A stretch of DNA of 33,771 nt from Oscillospiraceae bacterium. Its GTDB lineage: Bacteria > Bacillota > Clostridia > Oscillospirales > Oscillospiraceae. Position numbers and translations under genes: made by a program. This document shows, piece by piece, positions 1-6,117 of this stretch; position 1 is the first letter of the stretch; the number at the start of each line of letters is the position of its first letter. The DNA is taken from positions 1-33,771 of the forward strand of contig SVMD01000021.1 in NCBI GenBank assembly GCA_015067615.1. Reading direction: 5' to 3'. The notes under the pieces were generated by a model that made no database searches, was not told the DNA's origin, and saw only the letters and a list, made by a program, of their open reading frames with translations.

Positions 1-348
1 CCCATCGCTACTATATATTTCAATCTGGACATCATTATCTAAGACGATAAACAGGTCATTTACTTTAGATACTTCAACAGAACGAACAGTCTGTCCGATC
101 AGTGTTGCACCGTGTTTTGCAATGTTGAGGTACATATCATTGTGCTTGTAGTCTTTTTCATCCCAGCTTTGATAATCCTGGGTTGTAAGTAGAATTTTTC
201 CGCTGTGGATGATCCGGGCAAAGCAACTCACATGGATCTCATATTCCCCAAAACGAAGAATCAGAATCTCATAGTGCGCGCCCAAATCAGTCATCACCTG
301 TCCGACAAGTTCATAAACAGGTATAGATTTATTGCTTGCAGTTGTCAT
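1..348 (-). CDS. Hypothetical protein, 3' end cut by window edge
   Basis: An open frame on the minus strand runs from an ATG at 348-346 to base 1 with no stop, giving 116 residues; the C-terminus lies outside the window. It is preceded by an AAAGGG ribosome-binding site. The product is a soluble mixed alpha/beta protein starting MTTASNKSIPVYELVGQ, without signal peptide or membrane segment. I do not recognise the family. The later part (LIGQTVRSVEVSKVNDLFIV) has the alternating strand look of small DUF/immunity-like proteins. It lies in the AT-rich patch beside two spoIVB fragments, so it may be accessory cargo. The opposite-strand 66-codon frame here is a shadow. Confidence 0.6.
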   Translation of the reverse strand, partial: MTTASNKSIPVYELVGQVMTDLGAHYEILILRFGEYEIHVSCFARIIHSGKILLTTQDYQSWDEKDYKHNDMYLNIAKHGATLIGQTVRSVEVSKVNDLFIVLDNDVQIEIYSSDG

Positions 349-460
349 GCATATATCCCTTTCTTAATAAATAATTTGACATTATCAAAATCTGTTCAAT
401 CATAACAACCGCCTCCTTTTTGCTTATCTTATCACAGGGCAATGAAAATTGCAACAAAAA

Positions 461-529
461 GCGGGCGAACACAGTTCGCCCCTACGGTGTGTATCGTTTC
501 TGTTCGTAGGGGCGATCTGCGATCGCCCG
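461..529. repeat. Small palindromic intergenic repeat
   Basis: The left arm GGGCGAACACAGTTCGCCCC and the right arm GGGGCGATCTGCGATCGCCC are inverted around a short spacer. Each arm is itself a small hairpin, and CCTACG/CGTAGG lies at the inner edges. This is typical of non-coding MITE-like repeats in Clostridia. Its right end directly abuts the stop codon of the spoIVB fragment at 530. Confidence 0.7.
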
Positions 530-652
530 TTAGGCAGCAGCGTCTAACATATTTTCAATGAAAATGCCATAACCCATGGTTGGGTCATTCACAAGGACAT
601 GGGTTACGGCGCCTACCAGTTTTCCGTCCTGTATAATCGGTGAGCCGGACAC
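530..652 (-). pseudogene. spoIVB 3'-end fragment (copy 1)
   Basis: The minus strand reads [20 protein letters not shown] followed by [20 protein letters not shown] and a TAA stop at 532-530. This matches the last ~40 residues of the intact SpoIVB at 2718-3686, starting at the catalytic-serine motif (GMSGSP in the intact protein). There is no upstream PDZ or protease domain and no start codon in frame, so it is a remnant. Reading frame and stop are intact and the DNA has diverged at many third positions, which suggests an old copy or one from another strain. A second fragment with nearly the same breakpoint lies at 1238-1360. Confidence 0.85.
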
Positions 653-719
653 GAGTGATTGTCATTATGGACAACATTTTTTAAGCGTAAAATGTCTGCT
701 ATGAAATTTAGTGTGCGTA

Positions 720-728
720 TGCTATAAT
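720..728 (+). promoter_or_regulatory. Extended -10 promoter for the DUF4279 gene
   Basis: TGCTATAAT is a perfect extended -10 element (TGn-TATAAT) about 38 bp before the ATG at 767. No good -35 box is present at the usual distance. Confidence 0.5.
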
Positions 729-766
729 AACACAAGGCGAAAATGAAATATGCATGGGGGTTATAT

Positions 767-1183
767 ATGAACACTCGTAATAGTTGCTATACATATTTTA
801 AGATTGTTGGAGATTTTAACCCCGACGAGGTGTCTGAATTATTAAATCTCTCTCCTGAGAAAACTTGGAAAATTGGAGATTTACGACGAAACGGAACAAA
901 GTACGATTTTGCTCTTTGGGAAATTGGAAGATGTTCGGAATATGATGTTGAAGTTGAAAACCAGATGCGAAAGACTATCTCATCATTGCAGAATAAAATT
1001 CCCTTGCTTAATCGAATCCGGGAAGAAAATGATGTTTCTTTTGTGTTAGAGATTGTTCCTACGTTTTACGTAGGGGATATTAACCCATGCCTTGCTCCAT
1101 CTCTTGATGTGATTGACTTTTGTCACGCAACAAGAACGGAGATAGATATTGATATGTATGTCTATGATTCAACGGATGAATAA
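767..1183 (+). CDS. DUF4279 domain-containing protein
   Basis: The product is 138 residues, cytosolic, with no signal or membrane segment. It fits the DUF4279 pattern: an N-terminal strand (CYTYFKIVGDFNPDEVSELL), then LNLSPEKTWKIGDLRR, then a central WEIG strand and a C-terminal strand-rich half. The molecular function of DUF4279 is unknown. Members are often seen as small orphan genes in accessory regions and near polymorphic-toxin loci, so an immunity-type role is possible but not shown. I chose the ATG at 767 over the in-frame ATG at 743 because GGGGG lies 6 bases upstream of it. The gene is AT-rich compared with the core genes and sits alone between two spoIVB 3' fragments, with its own promoter and terminator. 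Confidence 0.8.
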   Translation: MNTRNSCYTYFKIVGDFNPDEVSELLNLSPEKTWKIGDLRRNGTKYDFALWEIGRCSEYDVEVENQMRKTISSLQNKIPLLNRIREENDVSFVLEIVPTFYVGDINPCLAPSLDVIDFCHATRTEIDIDMYVYDSTDE

Positions 1184-1207
1184 GACATAGTTTGTTTTAC
1201 ACGGAAA

Positions 1208-1234
1208 AAGCCCACACCAAATCGGTGTGGGCTT
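1208..1234 (+). terminator. Hairpin terminator after the DUF4279 gene
   Basis: AAGCCCACACC and GGTGTGGGCTT form an 11-bp perfect stem with a 5-base loop. It follows the gene stop by 24 bases. The T tract is short on the plus strand and an A run precedes the stem, so it may act in both directions. Confidence 0.7.
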
Positions 1235-1237
1235 ACC

Positions 1238-1360
1238 TTATGATGCCGCATCCAGCATATTCTTAATAAATATCCCGTATCCAGTATCCGGGGAATTCAC
1301 CAGCACATGGGTCACGGCGCCTACCAGCTTGCCGTCCTGAATGATCGGTGAGCCGCTCAC
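1238..1360 (-). pseudogene. spoIVB 3'-end fragment (copy 2)
   Basis: The minus strand reads [20 protein letters not shown], then [20 protein letters not shown] and a TAA stop at 1240-1238. It covers the same C-terminal ~40 residues of SpoIVB as copy 1, again beginning at the serine motif. It differs from both the intact gene and copy 1 at several residues, so it is not a simple recent duplication. It has no start codon or N-terminal domains. The non-homologous bases just past the breakpoint (CACGCGGATGTCA) resemble those past copy 1 (CACGAGTGATTGTCA). Confidence 0.85.
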
Positions 1361-1364
1361 GCGG

Positions 1365-1473
1365 ATGTCAAGTAAGGGACAAAAGAATTTTGCATTTTTC
1401 TTCGGTCTTTATGCGTATTTGCAGGTAAAAAGCAGGTTTTCACTCACCGCAAACGCAATCCTTAACTTGACAT
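1365..1473. repeat. MITE-like element with terminal inverted repeats
   Basis: ATGTCAAGTAAGG at 1365-1377 and CCTTAACTTGACAT at 1460-1473 are inverted repeats with a single gap. They bound about 109 bp of non-coding AT-rich DNA. No transposase is present. The element begins within a few bases of the spoIVB fragment breakpoint, which suggests a link between this end sequence and the truncation. Confidence 0.5.
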
Positions 1474-1568
1474 AGATGAAATGTCGAAAAAGGAGACTTT
1501 TCATTTTCCTTTCCGTTTCGACAAATTCCGAACGATACCGGACCATCGGTTTTTCTATCTGCATAGCA

Positions 1569-1594
1569 AAAGCCTCCGGTCGTCCGGAGGCTTT
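1569..1594 (-). terminator. Terminator of the propeller-like gene
   Basis: AAAGCCTCCGG and CCGGAGGCTTT form an 11-bp perfect stem with loop TCGT, 14 bases past the stop of the minus-strand gene at 1608. A short T run follows in the minus direction. Confidence 0.75.
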
Positions 1595-1607
1595 GATTCA
1601 AAACAGG

Positions 1608-2630
1608 TTACCGATCACATAGCTTATACAGTTTCACACCAGTCCATGTGGCGATTGCAATAAATCCAGGAGCAAGCTCCTCAAAGTTCTGCACACCGTA
1701 TTCTTCCGACACAGTTGCAAGAATATCTCCTGTGCTTGCATCAAGCAGATAGAATCCGCTTTCAGATGCCAAATAGATATAGGTGCCACACGAAGAAAAA
1801 TCGTGTTTCGTGATGTAATCCGGTGCTGAAATATCTTCCAACCCTAAGGATTTGGATACTTCTTTAAGACGGTTTTGCTTTTCAGTATCACCATCAAACA
1901 AGTGTATAAATGCATCAGAAGCACGCAGCGTTTTGTCTTTGGGGGCGGGGTGAGAAATAGTTTGGATTGCTTTACCCTCTAATGTGAATTGTCGACAGCC
2001 GGCAATAGACGAGAGCGTTACAACCCCTTTTTCCATATCCACTGTAGCAGTAGGTGCAATCATATTACCGGAAGTTTCCAGCGGAAACTCGCGAAAGGCA
2101 GTACCATCAAAGTAAATAAAATAAGTCCTATTGTTTTCCTGCCGGTTGTAACCGGTCAGAAAATATGTATTGTTCGTATCAATTCTCGAAATGCCATTTA
2201 TATAATACTTATCCGCCAAATAATCTTCGTATTTATCAAAATCATCTACGCAGTAGCGGCGCAAGGTGCTGTTGATATAGCCGGTACTTCGCTGCACAGG
2301 GATCAATATGGCTTTCCCGTCAAAAGACCAGCACCCTTGTCCTTCTAAATTGTGATTGTAAGGCGCTTTGACTGTAATTCGCTTCTTTTCAAATGTATGC
2401 ATATCCACAATATAAAATCTATTGCCATTGGAAATCAGCAGAAGTTTTGTTTCATCCGGGGATACTTCTGCGGAATATACATAATCCAATCCCTCTACAG
2501 TATGAATCAGATTTAGCTGTTTGTCCATAATTGCGGCTTTTTGCCCTGTGCATCCGACAATATAGGATTGGGAAACGCAAAGGTTTTTTGCGCGCTCTAA
2601 CGGTTTGCACTTGATTCGTTCTAACCTCAT
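1608..2630 (-). CDS. Hypothetical beta-propeller-like protein
   Basis: The product is 340 residues, soluble, with no signal peptide. Successive ~40-45-residue strand-rich units resemble WD40/YVTN blades: YVYSAEVSPDETKLLLISNG, then NRFYIVDMHTFEKK, GCWSFDGKAILIPV, HDFSSCGTYIYLASESGFYL and LLDASTGDILATV. The SPDETKLLL and SCGTYIYLAS units match the typical blade start 'S.DG..l..g'. Four to six such units fit a small propeller. No catalytic motif is visible, so a binding or scaffold role is likely, and I cannot name a partner. The gene has its own promoter (2655-2683) and terminator, is AT-richer than core genes, and lies between a spoIVB fragment and intact spoIVB, so it is probably acquired cargo. 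Confidence 0.7.
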   Translation of the reverse strand: MRLERIKCKPLERAKNLCVSQSYIVGCTGQKAAIMDKQLNLIHTVEGLDYVYSAEVSPDETKLLLISNGNRFYIVDMHTFEKKRITVKAPYNHNLEGQGCWSFDGKAILIPVQRSTGYINSTLRRYCVDDFDKYEDYLADKYYINGISRIDTNNTYFLTGYNRQENNRTYFIYFDGTAFREFPLETSGNMIAPTATVDMEKGVVTLSSIAGCRQFTLEGKAIQTISHPAPKDKTLRASDAFIHLFDGDTEKQNRLKEVSKSLGLEDISAPDYITKHDFSSCGTYIYLASESGFYLLDASTGDILATVSEEYGVQNFEELAPGFIAIATWTGVKLYKLCDR

Positions 2631-2654
2631 ACCATCCCACCGTCCTTTTCTTTT

Positions 2655-2683
2655 ATTGTATCATGTGGTGATATGGATTGCAA
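2655..2683 (-). promoter_or_regulatory. Sigma-70-type promoter of the propeller-like gene
   Basis: On the minus strand TTGCAA (2683-2678), a 17-base spacer and TACAAT (2660-2655) precede the ATG at 2630 by about 25 bases. Confidence 0.65.
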
Positions 2684-2684
2684 G

Positions 2685-2711
2685 AAAAAGCGGCGGGAGC
2701 AAGCCCCCGCC
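2685..2711 (-). terminator. Terminator of spoIVB
   Basis: On the minus strand GGCGGG and CCCGCC pair around GGCTTGCT and are followed by GCTTTTTC. It begins 7 bases after the spoIVB stop codon. Confidence 0.65.
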
Positions 2712-2717
2712 CTACCA

Positions 2718-3686
2718 TTATGCAGCTGCGTCCAGCATGTTTTCAATGAAGATGCCGTAGCCTGTGGTTGGGTCATTTACAAGGACATGGGTAACAGCGC
2801 CGATGAGTTTGCCGTCCTGGATGATGGGACTGCCGCTCATGCCCTGGACGATGCCGCCGGTGGCTTTCAGCAGTGCCGGGTCGGTGACTTTGATGAGGAA
2901 ATTCCGTCCGTCGGGCCGGTCCTCCGGATAAATTTTCATAATTTCCACAGAATATTCCCGAACCGTGTCACCTTCCACGGTGGAGCGGATGGTGGCGGGA
3001 CCGGTATGCACATCGGCGTAGGATGCGATGGGCAGGGGCTCTCCGGCGATGCCCTTCCGGCTTTCGCCGAAAACACCATGGGGCGTATTTTTTGTGATCT
3101 GACCGAACTGCGCGTTTCCATCGGCATTGCCCCGGAGCTGTCCCGGGTCCCCGGCCCTGCCTTTTTTCACCGAGGCAACGGATGCGTCGCAGGCCCTGCC
3201 CTCCGAGGATTTCAGGAGATTGCCGCCGCTGTCATTGACACCGTGGCCCAGGGTTCCGAAGGTATTGGATTCCGGGTCGTAAAAGGTCACGGTGCCCACC
3301 CCGGCGATGCCCTGCCGCAGGTAGACCCCAAGACGCTTTCCCTCATTGGTCCGGGCCGGGGCCAGGGTAAGCCCGATTTTTTTGCTGCCCCGCAGCACGG
3401 TCAGGGAAACCGTGTCAGCGCAGTCCCGGAGCGCCCGGCGCACATCCTCTGCTGAGGTGACCTCACGGTCATTCACGGAAAGAAGCTGATCCCCGATCTG
3501 CAGCCCCGCTTCCCGGGCGGCAGCGCCGCAGCTGTCGTCAAAGGCGGCTACGGTTACCGTGTCGTTGGTCAGCTCCAGCCCCACCAGCTGTCCCCCGGGG
3601 ATCAGAAGCTGGGCTGCCAGGGCATTTTGGGGTGCGGTAAAGAAGAAAACCATCAAAATAAAAATGGTTCTAAGCCATCGTTTCAT
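2718..3686 (-). CDS. spoIVB: SpoIVB-like sporulation serine protease (S55)
   Basis: The product is 322 residues. In spore formers SpoIVB is made in the forespore, secreted into the intermembrane space, and cleaves SpoIVFA so that SpoIVFB can activate pro-sigma-K. Residues 1-25 are a signal/anchor segment. A PDZ domain covers about 30-110 (AAREAGLQIGDQLLSVNDRE). The S55 protease domain follows with the histidine motif LGHGV (His148) and the serine motif GIVQGMSGSP (Ser284). It is shorter than the ~425-residue Bacillus protein, mainly in the N-terminal part. An AGGAGGG ribosome-binding site precedes the start. It shows that the organism, or its recent ancestor, forms spores. Two truncated copies of its 3' end lie downstream. 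Confidence 0.92.
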   Translation of the reverse strand: MKRWLRTIFILMVFFFTAPQNALAAQLLIPGGQLVGLELTNDTVTVAAFDDSCGAAAREAGLQIGDQLLSVNDREVTSAEDVRRALRDCADTVSLTVLRGSKKIGLTLAPARTNEGKRLGVYLRQGIAGVGTVTFYDPESNTFGTLGHGVNDSGGNLLKSSEGRACDASVASVKKGRAGDPGQLRGNADGNAQFGQITKNTPHGVFGESRKGIAGEPLPIASYADVHTGPATIRSTVEGDTVREYSVEIMKIYPEDRPDGRNFLIKVTDPALLKATGGIVQGMSGSPIIQDGKLIGAVTHVLVNDPTTGYGIFIENMLDAAA

Positions 3687-3717
3687 ATTGTCTGCCCTCC
3701 TTTTTTCTCTGCCCTCT

Positions 3718-3747
3718 TAATATGCCGCCGATTGAAAAGGGTAAACA
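3718..3747 (-). promoter_or_regulatory. Candidate forespore (sigma-G-like) promoter of spoIVB
   Basis: On the minus strand TGTTTA (3747-3742), a 17-base spacer and CATATTA (3724-3718) resemble the sigma-G consensus (TGAATA, about 18 bases, CATA-TA). It lies about 30 bases upstream of the start codon. Transcription of spoIVB by sigma-F/G is known in Bacillus; the assignment here is inference. Confidence 0.45.
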
Positions 3748-3836
3748 CTGAAAATGTCGAAAAAATTGGGGCCGACAGGATAAAAATCCAGTTTTTGGAT
3801 TGCGAATGGAATGCGGTTGCAGTAGAATAGTGGGAA

Positions 3837-3936
3837 GATAAATGATCGTTTAGCGAAACAAAGCCTTCCCCCAGGGGAAGCCTTTTGGGCGCTCCCGCGC
3901 CACAGCAACCATAGTAAGCTAAACGTTAATGAATTC
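3837..3936. repeat. Dispersed MITE-like repeat, family A copy 1
   Basis: The left end GATAAATGATCGTTTAGCG and the reverse complement of the right end (ATTCATTAACGTTTAGC) are similar inverted ends. The core has a CTTCCCCCAGGGGAAG hairpin. Related ends flank the elements at 7763-8042 and 11102-11298. It is non-coding and lies just upstream of the msrC start. Confidence 0.6.
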
Positions 3937-3959
3937 CAAAAGGAAGCGAGGAACCTCCA

Positions 3960-4406
3960 ATGACTAACTACAAACTGCTCTGCGCCCAGCTGGAAGCCCT
4001 GACCGAGGGTGTGCCCCACGAGGTTGCCAACCTGGCCAACGCCTCTGCCCTGATCTGGCAGAACCTGAAGGATATCAACTGGGCCGGATTTTACAAGATG
4101 GAAAAGGGCATCCTGGTGCTGGGCCCCTTCCAGGGCAAGCCCGCCTGCATTGAGATTGCCGTGGGCCGGGGCGTCTGCGGCACCGCTGTGGCGGAGGACA
4201 AGACGCAGTTGGTGTATGATGTTCACGAATTCCCCGGACATATCGCCTGCGACAGTGCCTCCAATTCCGAAATCGTGGTGCCCATCCATGTGGACGGCAA
4301 GATCTGGGGCGTGCTGGATATCGACAGCCCCAATGTGGGCCGGTTTACGGAAGCGGACCGGGAGGGTATGGAAGCCCTGGTAAAGGTCCTGGAAAAAGTC
4401 CTGTAA
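3960..4406 (+). CDS. msrC: Free methionine-(R)-sulfoxide reductase (GAF type)
   Basis: The product is 148 residues, a single cytosolic GAF domain. fRMsr reduces free L-methionine-R-sulfoxide to methionine using thioredoxin-type reductant, as protection against oxidative damage. Three cysteines, Cys63 (GKPAC), Cys73 (GRGVCG) and Cys97 (HIACDS), have the 10- and 24-residue spacing of Cys84, Cys94 and Cys118 in the E. coli enzyme, so the redox centre is complete. The family motifs NWAGFY, LGPFQGKPAC, VYDVHEFPGHIACD and GVLDIDSP are all present. It is monocistronic, between a MITE-like repeat and a terminator shared with the convergent vanY-like gene. Confidence 0.93.
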   Translation: MTNYKLLCAQLEALTEGVPHEVANLANASALIWQNLKDINWAGFYKMEKGILVLGPFQGKPACIEIAVGRGVCGTAVAEDKTQLVYDVHEFPGHIACDSASNSEIVVPIHVDGKIWGVLDIDSPNVGRFTEADREGMEALVKVLEKVL

Positions 4407-4415
4407 AGCAAAAAG

Positions 4416-4438
4416 CGGACTCCCCGGTGGGGAGTCCG
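4416..4438. terminator. Bidirectional terminator between msrC and the vanY-like gene
   Basis: CGGACTCCCC and GGGGAGTCCG form a 10-bp perfect stem with loop GGT, preceded by an A run. It lies between convergent genes ending at 4406 and 4446. Confidence 0.8.
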
Positions 4439-4445
4439 TTGTCAT

Positions 4446-5897
4446 TTATTCATCGGCAGGGGCTTTGCCTCCGCAGGTGGTGCCGTCGTTGGTCAGCGCA
4501 TCAATATATTCCTCCAGGGTGATGCCGCCCAGATCGCGGATCTCCAGGGCCATCTCCACACCTACATAACGGTAGTGCCAGGGCTCCCAGATGATTCCGG
4601 TGATTTCGGTGGTGTTTTCCGGATAACGCAGGATGAAGCCGTACTCCCAGCAGTGTTCCATAAGCCATTTCTGAGCAGGCGTTTCGGCCTGCTGGTGGTT
4701 CAGCTTGGGATAACTGCTGTCCACAATGTCAAAGGCCAGGCCCAGGTGATGCTCGCTGGTACCGGGTACTGCCACGATTTTGGTGGCGGCGGCGTAATTG
4801 CCGTTCATTGATTCAATCATGTTTTGCAGGTTCACCCGCTGGTCAGCGATGGAACGGTAGCTGGATACGATCCGGGGATTGAAACCGGCAGCACGGCAGT
4901 CCTCCAGCATCTTGCCCAGAGCGTCTTGGCAGACGGGATCCAGTCGGGCACCGTGGGCGTTGGTCAATTCCGGCTCAAAGCCCTCCGGCAGGGAGTACCA
5001 GGGGTTGACCAGAATGAAATTCATACCGGTGGAGCTGAAGAAATAGGCCTGATCCTCAATGACAAGCTTGCCTACAGCAGGGGTTCCGTCCTCGCGGATA
5101 TAGTAACGCAGACCGTTTTCCTCCACCCAGCCCTGTCCGGCGGTGCCGTCGGCATTAAAATAGTAGCGCTGACCCTCCAGTTCAGCCCAACCGGAAAGGA
5201 GAATGCCGGAGTCGTCAAAGCCCCGGAGTACACCGTCGATTTCCGTAAGACCGGTCGTGATGGTGCCGTCGCTGCCAATAAAGATCGTCCCCTCGGGAGT
5301 ATCGACCCAGCCGGTGGACATGGCACCGTCCGGTTCGCCGAAGTAATAGCGCTTACCACCCTCATCCAGCCAGCCGGTGTGAATGGTACCGGTTTCCTCC
5401 AGATAGTAGGTTCCTTCGGCAAAGCTCAGCCAACCGGAGAGAATTTGGCCGCTTTCCATGACAAAATAGGTGTTTTCTCCCTCCGCGAAAAAGCCGGAAA
5501 CAGGAGAGCCGTTCTCGTCCAGATAGAAGCGCTTGCCGTCCTCCTCCAGAAATCCGCAGCAAAGTCTGCCCTCCGGGTCAAAATAGTGGCGTTTCCCCTG
5601 AATAGTCTGCCAGCCCCGGAGGAGAACACCGGACTGGTCGAAATAAAACCGGTTGTCATTTTCCTCCAGCCATCCGGTGCAGGCAATGCCCTCGGCAGAG
5701 AAGCGGTAGGTGTTGCCGTCCAGATTTTGCCAGCCGGTTACGGGATCACCTTTTTCATTCAGGTAACGGATACTGCCGTCCTCCGTCTGCCAGCCGCTCT
5801 GGTCAATGGGCAGGAAATCCAGAATGGGATCCCGGAAAAACCAGGCAGCGGCAGCCAGAATCGCAAGGATCAACAAGCAAATCAGTAATTTTTTCAT
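4446..5897 (-). CDS. VanY-like D,D-carboxypeptidase with cell-wall-binding repeats
   Basis: The product is 483 residues. M15B peptidases remove the terminal D-Ala from peptidoglycan stem peptides outside the cell. Residues 1-20 form a hydrophobic signal/anchor. About twelve ~20-residue repeats of the choline/glucan-binding type follow to roughly residue 290 (for example GWLEENDNRFYFDQSG, GWVEENGLRYYIREDG), with the aromatic and glycine pattern GW..-.g..YYf...G. The C-terminal catalytic domain has the zinc motifs SEHHLGLAFD and EPWHYRYVG plus SSYRS, which define VanY/M15B. No van resistance genes are nearby, so wall remodelling is more likely than vancomycin resistance. GGGGG before the ATG is the ribosome-binding site. 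It is transcribed divergently from prfC. Confidence 0.92.
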   Translation of the reverse strand: MKKLLICLLILAILAAAAWFFRDPILDFLPIDQSGWQTEDGSIRYLNEKGDPVTGWQNLDGNTYRFSAEGIACTGWLEENDNRFYFDQSGVLLRGWQTIQGKRHYFDPEGRLCCGFLEEDGKRFYLDENGSPVSGFFAEGENTYFVMESGQILSGWLSFAEGTYYLEETGTIHTGWLDEGGKRYYFGEPDGAMSTGWVDTPEGTIFIGSDGTITTGLTEIDGVLRGFDDSGILLSGWAELEGQRYYFNADGTAGQGWVEENGLRYYIREDGTPAVGKLVIEDQAYFFSSTGMNFILVNPWYSLPEGFEPELTNAHGARLDPVCQDALGKMLEDCRAAGFNPRIVSSYRSIADQRVNLQNMIESMNGNYAAATKIVAVPGTSEHHLGLAFDIVDSSYPKLNHQQAETPAQKWLMEHCWEYGFILRYPENTTEITGIIWEPWHYRYVGVEMALEIRDLGGITLEEYIDALTNDGTTCGGKAPADE

Positions 5898-5926
5898 GAG
5901 AATTCCCCCATGCGTATATTTTTACC

Positions 5927-5955
5927 ACTTTAGCATAATTTTTGGAAAAAAGCAA
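5927..5955 (-). promoter_or_regulatory. Promoter of the vanY-like gene
   Basis: On the minus strand TTGCTT (5955-5950), a 17-base spacer and TAAAGT (5932-5927) with an upstream TGC make a good sigma-70-type promoter about 30 bases before the start codon. Confidence 0.65.
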
Positions 5956-5982
5956 GGCGGCGTGAAAAATCCATTTTTCCTC

Positions 5983-6011
5983 TTGTAACTTCAAAAATAA
6001 TATGATAAACT
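5983..6011 (+). promoter_or_regulatory. Promoter of the prfC leader
   Basis: TTGTAA (5983-5988), a 17-base spacer and TAAACT (6006-6011) predict transcription from about 6018. This leaves a leader of about 100 nt before prfC that contains the short ORF at 6053. Confidence 0.5.
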
Positions 6012-6052
6012 AAATTAGTTTGAGAAAATTACGTGCCTTTTTGGAGGTTTTT

Positions 6053-6076
6053 ATGGGCGTTCACTTTCCCCCGTAA
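6053..6076 (+). CDS. Seven-residue leader ORF (MGVHFPP-stop) upstream of prfC
   Basis: ATG at 6053 is preceded by TGGAGG with a 5-base spacing, which is a strong ribosome-binding site. The frame encodes MGVHFPP and ends TAA followed by C. It stops 41 bases before the prfC start. Nascent chains ending in Pro-Pro before a stop are known to terminate slowly, and a C after the stop is a weak termination context. The downstream gene encodes RF3, which recycles the termination factors. This fits a leader peptide that senses termination efficiency, but that role is inference. Confidence 0.5.
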   Translation: MGVHFPP

Positions 6077-6117
6077 CCCGAATTAAGGTTTCAATACAAA
6101 ATCTTATGGAGGAAACT

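Noticed and set aside
461..529. CRISPR repeat
   Set aside because: Only one palindromic unit, no spaced array and no cas genes.
1481..1663. 60-codon plus-strand frame
   Set aside because: It runs through an intrinsic terminator into the end of the convergent gene and has no protein-like signal.
4446..5897. Vancomycin-resistance vanY cluster
   Set aside because: No vanHAX, vanR/S or vanZ nearby, and the choline-binding-type repeats point to an ordinary wall-remodelling enzyme.
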